NCBI RefSeq assembly: GCF_003207955.1
Contig: NZ_NOXG01000003.1
Coordinates: 248,001-312,000 of the forward strand
Direction: 5' to 3'
Length of the DNA stretch: 64,000 nucleotides
Source of the DNA: Novacetimonas pomaceti
GTDB lineage: Bacteria > Pseudomonadota > Alphaproteobacteria > Acetobacterales > Acetobacteraceae
The notes below the pieces were generated by a model. That model was not told the origin of the DNA and did no database searches. It was given only the letters and a program-made list of their open reading frames with translations. Shown in pieces: positions 58,021-64,000 of the stretch. Position numbers and translations under genes: made by a program. How positions within the stretch are numbered: the stretch's first letter is position 1; the number at the start of each line of letters is the position of its first letter.

Positions 58021-58859
58021 CCCTGCTTCTTCCCTTTCCTGCCCGCCTTCAGCGCCAGCCGCGAAATCACCTCTTCCGACAGGGCCTTGTATGCCTGACT
58101 GCCGGATGAACGGGCATCGTACACCATGACGGCCTGCCCGTGGCTCTGCGCCTCGGAAATGCGGATGTTGCGCGGGATGACCGTCTCCAGCACCCGATCG
58201 CCAAAGAAACCGCGCGCATCGGCGGCCACCAGTTCCGACAGGTTGTTGCGCCGGTCATACATCGTCAGGACAATCCCCTCCAGCTTCAGACCCGGATTGA
58301 GGGACTTGCACAGGCTGTTAACCGTGCGCACCAGCTGGCTGATGCCTTCAAGCGCAAAGAACTCGCACTGCAGCGGCACGATCACCGCCTGCGCCGCCAC
58401 CAGCGCATTAAGCGTCAGCAGCCCCAGGCTGGGGGGACAGTCAATCAGGATGACGTCATAGTCTCCCCCGATGCGGGCAATGGCATCGCGCAGCCGGAAC
58501 TCCCGCCGTTCCGACATCACCAGTTCCAGTTCCGCGCCCGCCAGTTCCGTATCGGCGGCAATCACCGACAGGCCCGGAACCGACGATTCCTGAATCAGGT
58601 CGGCCGCCGGGACATCTTCGCCAATCAGCGCATAGGTCCCGCGACGACGGTTTTCATAGCCGATTCCCAGACCGGTGGAGGCATTGCCCTGCGGGTCGAT
58701 ATCGATCAGGAGAACGCGAAACCCATCGGCCGCAAGACCGGCGGCAAGATTGATGGCAGTTGTGGTTTTTCCGACCCCGCCCTTCTGGTTCGCAAGGGCG
58801 ATGATACGGGGGGCATGCACGGCCTTATCGGCCGGATGCAGGGTTGTGGTCTGTGACAC
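58017..58859 (-). CDS. parA: Chromosome partitioning ATPase ParA (Soj)
   Basis: 280 residues. Deviant Walker A IIALANQKGGVGKTTTAINL, a Walker-B-like VILIDCPPSLGLLTLNALV and dimer-contact region are ParA/MinD-type. It positions the ParB-parS complex. The first 17 residues are extra. The start is GTG 58859, 35 bases inside the 3' end of rsmG. parAB are the last genes of the mnmE-mnmG-rsmG-parA-parB cluster. Confidence 0.97.
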   Translation of the reverse strand: MSQTTTLHPADKAVHAPRIIALANQKGGVGKTTTAINLAAGLAADGFRVLLIDIDPQGNASTGLGIGYENRRRGTYALIGEDVPAADLIQESSVPGLSVIAADTELAGAELELVMSERREFRLRDAIARIGGDYDVILIDCPPSLGLLTLNALVAAQAVIVPLQCEFFALEGISQLVRTVNSLCKSLNPGLKLEGIVLTMYDRRNNLSELVAADARGFFGDRVLETVIPRNIRISEAQSHGQAVMVYDARSSGSQAYKALSEEVISRLALKAGRKGKKQG

Positions 58860-59463
58860 GCCTTATATCGCTCAATTCAAGAATGACACCATCCGCATCA
58901 GTGCGGCTTGGAATTCGGGTCACCGCCATGCGCCAGTCGGCATTGGCGGCCTTCAGCTCCTCGTCTGCGTTCTTTCCCTTCAGAAACAGGCAGATCCCTT
59001 CGCTATTCAGAAAACGTACGCCCCATTGCAGCAGCTGTGGCAATGGGGCCAATGCCCGCGCCGTCACGACATCGACCGGCGCGACATCTGCGGCCTCGAT
59101 CCGGGTGGCAATGACGTGGGTCCGTACCCCGGCCACCCGCGATGCCTCCCGCAGGAAGGCGGCCTTGCGCTGGTCCGATTCAATCAGCGTAACCTGCGCA
59201 TCCGTCGCCATCGCGATGACCAGGCCGGGGAATCCCCCGCCCGATCCCATGTCCACCAGACGCGCGCCGGACGGGATCCGTGATGCAAGCTGCAGGCTGT
59301 CGGCAATATGCCGTGACCACAGATGCACCAGATCACGGGGGGAAACCAGATTGATGCGCGCGTTCCATCGCGTCAGGAGATCGGCATAGGACACCAGCCG
59401 ATCGCGTGTTTCACGTGAAACACCCGTAAGGATGTCACCATCCATCGCGTCGTTATATCCCAT
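58825..59463 (-). CDS. rsmG: 16S rRNA guanine-527 N7-methyltransferase RsmG (GidB)
   Basis: 212 residues. SAM-binding DMGSGGGFPGLVIAMA and the later ARALAPLPQLLQW are RsmG-typical. Methylates G527 of 16S rRNA. ATG 59463 is the first start after the mnmG stop; ATG 59445 is also possible. The codons for GVSRETRD contain a perfect parS site, which fixes part of the amino-acid sequence. Confidence 0.95.
   Translation of the reverse strand: MGYNDAMDGDILTGVSRETRDRLVSYADLLTRWNARINLVSPRDLVHLWSRHIADSLQLASRIPSGARLVDMGSGGGFPGLVIAMATDAQVTLIESDQRKAAFLREASRVAGVRTHVIATRIEAADVAPVDVVTARALAPLPQLLQWGVRFLNSEGICLFLKGKNADEELKAANADWRMAVTRIPSRTDADGVILELSDIRRVTDHNPASGR
59407..59422. other. parS centromere site 1 (inside rsmG)
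   Basis: TGTTTCACGTGAAACA, an exact match to the 16-base palindromic parS consensus. It lies within rsmG coding sequence, about 550 bases upstream of parA's start. Confidence 0.96.
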
Positions 59464-59467
59464 GGCC

Positions 59468-61330
59468 TCAGGCCACCTGCCGCACGTGCGACAGAACCGC
59501 CACAAGCGCCGACGGCGTGATGCCGGGAATACGCTGCGCCGCGCCAAAGGTCACCGGCCGTGCCTGCGACAGGCGTTCCTGCATCTCGGTGCTCAGGCCG
59601 CCGATTGCATGATAATCCAGATCATGCGGCAGGGTGATCCGTCCATCCCCCGCCAGTTGCCGGATTTCACGCTCCTGCCGCGACAGGTACCCGCTATAGC
59701 GGGCTTCGGTTGCCACATGCTGGCGCACGCGCGGCGACAGGTCCGCAATCCAGGGTGCTACTTTCTCCACCATCTCCATGGAGGCCCCGGTCGCCATCAC
59801 ATCCAGCAGGGAACGCGCGCGGCCATCGGCGGAGACCGCGATTCCTTCACGCCGCAGGGCCTCCGGCGGGTAGCTTTCATTGCGGGCACGCTCCATCGCC
59901 GCGTCGATCGCCGCGCGTTCGGCATCAAAACGCTGCCGTCGCGACGGGCCCACGCAGCCCCATTCGATCCCCAGCGGCGTCAGGCGCAGGTCGGCATTAT
60001 CGGCCCGCAATGTCAGGCGATATTCCGCGCGGGAGGTGAACATGCGATAGGGTTCGGACACCCCCTGCGTCGTAAGGTCATCGATCATGACCCCGATATA
60101 GGCCGTGCCACGATCCAGCGTAACCTCCGCCTGTCCCCCTGCCCGCCGCGCCGCGTTGATCCCGGCAAGTATGCCCTGCGCCCCGGCTTCCTCATATCCC
60201 GTGGTGCCATTGATCTGCCCCGCAAGGAACAGCCCGGACAGGGATTTGAGTTCCAGCGCCGGGGTCAGTTCGCGGGGATCGACATAATCATATTCGACCG
60301 CGTAGCCGGGCCGGACGATCCGGCACTGCTCCAGCCCCGGGATGGAGTGGAGCATCTGGGCCTGCACATCGGCGGGAAGGCTGGTGGAAATCCCGTTGGG
60401 ATAGACCAGATCGCCGCCCGGATTCCCCGGCAGGGCTTCGGGCTCCAGAAAAATCTGGTGGCTTTCGCGCTGCGCGAAGCGGACGACCTTATCCTCGATG
60501 GAGGGGCAGTAGCGCGGTCCGCGTCCCGAAATCGCGCCCCCATAAATGGCCGACAGGTGCAGATGTTCGCGAATGATTTCGTGCGTGCGCGCCGTGGTGG
60601 CGGTGATGCGGCATGAAACCTGCGGATTTGTAATCGCGTCGGTCATGCGGCTGAACGGTTCCGGCACGACATCGCCCCGGTCCTCGGCCAGGGCGTCCCA
60701 GTCGATGCTGTCGCGGGCGATGCGCGCGGGTGTTCCGGTCTTCAGCCGTCCCATCCGCAGGCCCAACGCCTGCAGCCGTTCCCCCAACCGACGGGCCGGG
60801 GCCTCTCCCACCCGTCCGGCGGGCTGACTGTCATGCCCGACATGGATGACGCCACGCAGGAACGTGCCCGCCGTCAGCACCACGGCACCGGCATGGAACA
60901 CGCGCCCGTCCTCGCACACGACGCCCCTTGCCACATGACTGTCATCAAGCAGCAGGTCGCCCGCCGCGCCCTCGACAATCTCCAGCCCCGGCGTTTCGGC
61001 AAGCAGGTCCATGATCGCCTGCTGGTACAGCGAACGGTCCGCCTGCGCGCGCGGCCCATGTACTGCGGGTCCCTTTGAACGGTTCAACAGCTTGAAATGG
61101 ATGCCTGCTCGGTCCGCCGCCTTTCCCATCAGGCCGTCCAGCGCGTCGATTTCGCGCACCAGATGCCCCTTCCCGATTCCGCCAATCGCGGGATTGCACG
61201 ACATCACGCCCACCGTCGCCCGCCGGTGGGTCAGCAGCATGGTCCGCGCCCCGCAGCGCGCGGCGGCGGCGGCGGCTTCACACCCGGCATGGCCGCCGCC
61301 GATCACGATCACATCGTAAGTGGCGTTCAC
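59468..61330 (-). CDS. mnmG: tRNA modification enzyme MnmG (GidA)
   Basis: 620 residues, the standard length. FAD-binding VIVIGGGHAGCEAA, IGGIGKGHLVREIDALDG, the cofactor region GTFLRGVIHVG, and the C-terminal helical region. With MnmE it makes the 5-carboxymethylaminomethyl group on wobble U34. Start GTG 61330 matches the family N-terminus. Follows mnmE by 24 bases and precedes rsmG by 4 bases, an ancient cluster near the replication origin. Confidence 0.97.
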   Translation of the reverse strand: MNATYDVIVIGGGHAGCEAAAAAARCGARTMLLTHRRATVGVMSCNPAIGGIGKGHLVREIDALDGLMGKAADRAGIHFKLLNRSKGPAVHGPRAQADRSLYQQAIMDLLAETPGLEIVEGAAGDLLLDDSHVARGVVCEDGRVFHAGAVVLTAGTFLRGVIHVGHDSQPAGRVGEAPARRLGERLQALGLRMGRLKTGTPARIARDSIDWDALAEDRGDVVPEPFSRMTDAITNPQVSCRITATTARTHEIIREHLHLSAIYGGAISGRGPRYCPSIEDKVVRFAQRESHQIFLEPEALPGNPGGDLVYPNGISTSLPADVQAQMLHSIPGLEQCRIVRPGYAVEYDYVDPRELTPALELKSLSGLFLAGQINGTTGYEEAGAQGILAGINAARRAGGQAEVTLDRGTAYIGVMIDDLTTQGVSEPYRMFTSRAEYRLTLRADNADLRLTPLGIEWGCVGPSRRQRFDAERAAIDAAMERARNESYPPEALRREGIAVSADGRARSLLDVMATGASMEMVEKVAPWIADLSPRVRQHVATEARYSGYLSRQEREIRQLAGDGRITLPHDLDYHAIGGLSTEMQERLSQARPVTFGAAQRIPGITPSALVAVLSHVRQVA

Positions 61331-61354
61331 CTTTTATCCGCTCCCGCTTTGTCT

Positions 61355-62710
61355 CTACTTGCCGATGCAGAACTGCCCGAACACCGTGTCCAGCAGCGCC
61401 TCGACATCCACCGCGCCGGTCAGGCGCCCCAGCGCGCGCATCGCCAGCCGCATTTCCTCGCCCCGCACCTCCGGCCAGGCATCATCGCCGGCACGCTCCA
61501 GATGATGGGCCGTCTCCTCGATCGCGGCACGGTGTCGCGCCCGCGTCAGGGGGGGCACTGCGCGTCCCTGCGTCAGTTCCCGCGCGCGCCGCGCCAGTGC
61601 CCCGCGCAGGGCCTCCATGCCCTGCCCGTCGCGCACGCTGATCCCCATGATGCCTGCGGGTGCCGCGACCTCGTCCACCTTGTTGCAGACCAGCATGCAG
61701 TCGGGCTCGACCTTATCCGGTACCGTCGCGCCTGAAAATAGATGTATCACGCAATCAGCCTGTTTCACGTGAAACAATGCACGTCGCACGCCCTCGGCCT
61801 CGATCTCGTCCTCGGTTTCCCGCAGGCCCGCCGTATCCACCAGCGTCACCGGAACCTCCCCCAGCACGACGCGCGCCTCGACCGCATCGCGGGTGGTCCC
61901 GGCGCGGGAGGAAACAATGGCGGCCTCACGCTGCGTCAGCGCATTCATCAGGCTGGACTTGCCAACATTGGGTTCCCCCACGATCACGAACACCAGCCCG
62001 CGACGCAGCCGTTCCCCCTGGCCGCCATCATCCAGATACGCGCGCATCTCGTCACGCAGATGGCCCAGCGTGAACACAAGCTCCTGCTCCACTTCCGGCG
62101 GCAGGTCTTCGTCGGGGAAATCGATCAGGGCTTCCTGATGCGCCAGCGCGGTGCGCAGCCGCGAGGCCCAGTCCTCGTACAGGCGGCTCTGCGCGCCCTC
62201 GGCCTGCGCCAGCGCCTGCCTGCGCTGTGCCTCGGTCTCCGCATCAATCAGGTCGGCGATGCCTTCGGCCTGCACAAGATCAAGCCGCCCGTTGGAAAAT
62301 GCGCGGCGCGTGAACTCCCCCGGTTCGGCGGGACGCGCGCCCAGCGCGACAAGTGCATCGGCCACCCCGTCAATGACGGCAGGTCCCGCATGCAAGTGCA
62401 GTTCCGCGCTGTCTTCGCCCGTATAACTGTCCGGCCCCGGAAACCACAGGACCAGCGCCCGGTCCAGCAGGACATCCTGCCCCCCCGCCGTCCCACGCCG
62501 CCACACACCGCGCAGCGACGCGCGACGTGGCTGCGGCAACCGCCCGCACAGGCTGCGCAGGATGTCGCCACACCCCGCGCCACTGATGCGCATGACCGCG
62601 ATGGCGGCGCGGCCCGTCCCGGTGGCAAGAGCAAAAATGACAGGGGGCGCGCCGTCGCCGCGCCGGATGAAGGAGGTTTCCATTGCCGCTGCCATTGTGG
62701 TTGCTACCAT
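61355..62710 (-). CDS. mnmE: tRNA modification GTPase MnmE (TrmE)
   Basis: 451 residues (442 if ATG 62683 is used). N-terminal tetrahydrofolate-binding domain (VIFALATGTGRAAIAVMRIS), the G domain with GEPNVGKSSLMNAL, DTAGLRETED and CNKVDE, and the C-terminal FGQFCIGK with catalytic Cys. Partner of MnmG. ATG 62710 has AGAGGA close upstream. The FHVKQ codons contain a perfect parS site (61761-61776). Confidence 0.97.
   Translation of the reverse strand: MVATTMAAAMETSFIRRGDGAPPVIFALATGTGRAAIAVMRISGAGCGDILRSLCGRLPQPRRASLRGVWRRGTAGGQDVLLDRALVLWFPGPDSYTGEDSAELHLHAGPAVIDGVADALVALGARPAEPGEFTRRAFSNGRLDLVQAEGIADLIDAETEAQRRQALAQAEGAQSRLYEDWASRLRTALAHQEALIDFPDEDLPPEVEQELVFTLGHLRDEMRAYLDDGGQGERLRRGLVFVIVGEPNVGKSSLMNALTQREAAIVSSRAGTTRDAVEARVVLGEVPVTLVDTAGLRETEDEIEAEGVRRALFHVKQADCVIHLFSGATVPDKVEPDCMLVCNKVDEVAAPAGIMGISVRDGQGMEALRGALARRARELTQGRAVPPLTRARHRAAIEETAHHLERAGDDAWPEVRGEEMRLAMRALGRLTGAVDVEALLDTVFGQFCIGK
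61761..61776. other. parS centromere site 2 (inside mnmE)
   Basis: TGTTTCACGTGAAACA, identical to the consensus and to site 1, located 2.35 kb away in the mnmE coding sequence. Confidence 0.96.
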
Positions 62711-62767
62711 TTCCTCTGTGACCGGGACGGGTTATCGTTCACCTCCCTGCCATGATCAAGGTGACTC

Positions 62768-63235
62768 ATGCCCCAGCTTTCCCTCCATTCGCCCACCGGC
62801 CCCCTGACCGTCTCGGCCGAAGATGACATGATCGTGGCACTCGACTGGGGCTGGGGCCGGGATCAGGACGAAACCCCGCTGCTGCGACAGGCATGCGACT
62901 GGCTCGATTCCTATTTCGATGGCGATGCCACCGCCTGCACGCTGCCGCTGGCCCCTTATGGCACACCGCAGCAGGTCGCGGCATGGACATTCATCCGCAC
63001 CATCCCGATGGGACACAGCGTATCGTGCGCCGAGGTCGCACGACAGGCCAATGTCACGCCGGCGGATGTCGTGGCCGCATGCAGCGAAAACCCCATTCCC
63101 ATCCTGATCCCATGCCACCGCGTGGATATGGACGGTTGCGCGGATTACGATCCCCACACCTATCCGGGGGATGGCGGGGCGATGGACCGCCTGTTCCTGC
63201 GTGAACTGGAAACCCGCGCGCCAGACACGATCTGA
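62768..63235 (+). CDS. Ogt/MGMT-like alkyltransferase family protein
   Basis: 155 residues. Active-site-like IPILIPCHRV (Cys about 116) in the DNA-binding domain with an arginine-finger-like helix (GHSVSCAEVARQANVTPADV). The sequence after PCHRV (DMDGCADYDPHTYPGDGGAM) does not have the canonical GYxGG pattern, so it may be a divergent methyltransferase or an alkyltransferase-like protein that binds lesions without repair; the Cys argues for repair. AAGGTGA lies six bases before ATG. Divergent from mnmE. Confidence 0.8.
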   Translation: MPQLSLHSPTGPLTVSAEDDMIVALDWGWGRDQDETPLLRQACDWLDSYFDGDATACTLPLAPYGTPQQVAAWTFIRTIPMGHSVSCAEVARQANVTPADVVAACSENPIPILIPCHRVDMDGCADYDPHTYPGDGGAMDRLFLRELETRAPDTI

Positions 63236-63273
63236 GGGCGGTCAGCATCTTTTATCGCAAGGAGTCCGCGTCC

Positions 63274-64000
63274 ATGAACACCGTCATCCGCATCCATGAA
63301 TATGGCGGCCCCGAAGTCCTCACCGCCGAAGACCTGCCCGTTCCCGCCCCGGCAAAGGGCGAAGTCCTGATCCGGCAGGAAGCGATGGGCGTCAATTTCA
63401 TCGACACCTATTACCGCAGCGGCCTTTACAAATTCCCTTCCCTGCCCGCGATCCCGGGCATGGAGGGCGCGGGCATCGTGGAGGCCGTCGGTCCCGATGT
63501 CACGGACCTGTCGGTGGGCGCGCGCGTGGCCTATCCCCTCGCGCTTGGTGGATATGCGCATTACCGCGTCATCGCGGCGGACCGGGTGGTGCCGCTTCCG
63601 GACGCGATCGCGTCCAGGACGGCGGCCGCCATCATGCTGCGTGGGCTGTCGGTGCACATGCTGCTGCGGCAGGTGCATGAGGTCCGCAAGGGCGAGGACA
63701 TCCTTGTCTATGCCGCCGCCGGCGGGGTCGGGCTGCTGATGTGCCAGTGGGCGCGCCATCTCGGCGCGCGCGTCATCGGCGTCGTCTCGACCGAGGAAAA
63801 GGCCGAACTGGCCCGCGCCAACGGGGCGGCCGACGTGCTGGTCGGCACACACGACATCCCGGCGCGTGTCCGCGCGCTGACCGATGGCGCGATGGTTCCC
63901 GTCGTGTATGACAGCATCGGACGCGCGACGTTCGAAGACAGCCTGAACTGCCTGGCCCCGCGTGGGTTGATGGTCAGTTACGGCAATGCGTCCGGCGCGG
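63274..64000 (+). CDS. qor: Quinone oxidoreductase, zinc-independent (3' end outside window)
   Basis: The first 242 residues are visible. HEYGGPEVLTAEDLPVPAP, GVNFIDTYYRSGLYKFP and GMEGAGIVEAVGPDV identify the Qor branch of medium-chain dehydrogenases; the Rossmann loop is VYAAAGGVGLLMCQWARHLG. No catalytic zinc ligands are visible, consistent with Qor. It reduces quinones with NADPH. ATG 63274 has AAGGAG nine bases upstream. Runs off the end of the window. Confidence 0.93.
   Translation, partial: MNTVIRIHEYGGPEVLTAEDLPVPAPAKGEVLIRQEAMGVNFIDTYYRSGLYKFPSLPAIPGMEGAGIVEAVGPDVTDLSVGARVAYPLALGGYAHYRVIAADRVVPLPDAIASRTAAAIMLRGLSVHMLLRQVHEVRKGEDILVYAAAGGVGLLMCQWARHLGARVIGVVSTEEKAELARANGAADVLVGTHDIPARVRALTDGAMVPVVYDSIGRATFEDSLNCLAPRGLMVSYGNASGA

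Overview
The window is a contiguous piece of a GC-rich alphaproteobacterial chromosome with no rRNA genes, no recognisable complete insertion sequence, prophage or CRISPR array. Protein-level character (haem A synthase, CcmAB, FolD, ParABS beside MnmE/MnmG/RsmG, a periplasmic GH37 trehalase, an alphaproteobacterial-type ornithine decarboxylase) and an abundant AT-rich double-hairpin intergenic repeat suggest an acetic acid bacterium (Acetobacteraceae, Komagataeibacter/Gluconacetobacter-like). The genus is inference; no marker gene here proves it.

Layout. 1-11 kb: 3' end of a Clp-type AAA+ ATPase, a membrane-anchored unknown, a LysR regulator, aconitase AcnA with a strong terminator, CcmA-CcmB (haem export for cytochrome c maturation), a CopC-like periplasmic protein, ornithine decarboxylase with a long structured leader, a YihY membrane protein and an RlpA-like protein. 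11-20 kb: aroQ-accB-accC overlap one another (shikimate step plus the biotin half of acetyl-CoA carboxylase), then an FUSC-type efflux protein, apt, a Bcr/CflA transporter, a VTT-domain protein and haem A synthase. 20-29 kb: a very long secreted trehalase with low-complexity arms, TldD, pdxJ-pdxA (vitamin B6) and an M20 dipeptidase. 29-36 kb: a LapA-like membrane protein, pyrF and trpF, divergent dciA/mutY, ferrochelatase hemH, and three small secreted glycine-rich or glycine-zipper proteins. 36-46 kb: tRNA-Pro(CGG), a LOG-family hydrolase, an MFS transporter, a NUDIX hydrolase, folD plus a MetF-like gene, a DegP protease, tadA, a class I amidotransferase, a RluB-like synthase and rsmD. 46-57 kb: ftsK, a RluA-family synthase, an unrecognised 692-residue PLP-fold protein, a histidine phosphatase, malic enzyme, ynfA, a CDP-glycerol-transferase-like gene and tRNA-Lys(CTT). 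57-64 kb: parB, parA, rsmG, mnmG and mnmE on the minus strand, with two perfect parS sites inside rsmG and mnmE, then an Ogt-like protein and the start of a quinone oxidoreductase.

The features most worth following up are regulatory and repetitive rather than protein-coding. Eleven copies of an AT-rich double-hairpin element sit in gene gaps, nearly always next to a gene 3' end; two almost identical inverted copies bracket a low-GC glycosyltransferase-like gene and tRNA-Lys. The ornithine decarboxylase leader carries an arginine-rich reading frame that ends on the odc start codon and contains repeated UUACGCAAC blocks, each able to pair with one upstream UUGCGU block; this looks like a polyamine or ornithine-responsive leader. 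A 12-bp perfect inverted repeat ends exactly at the hemH start codon. The unknown PLP protein and the trehalase with low-complexity arms are the most unusual proteins.
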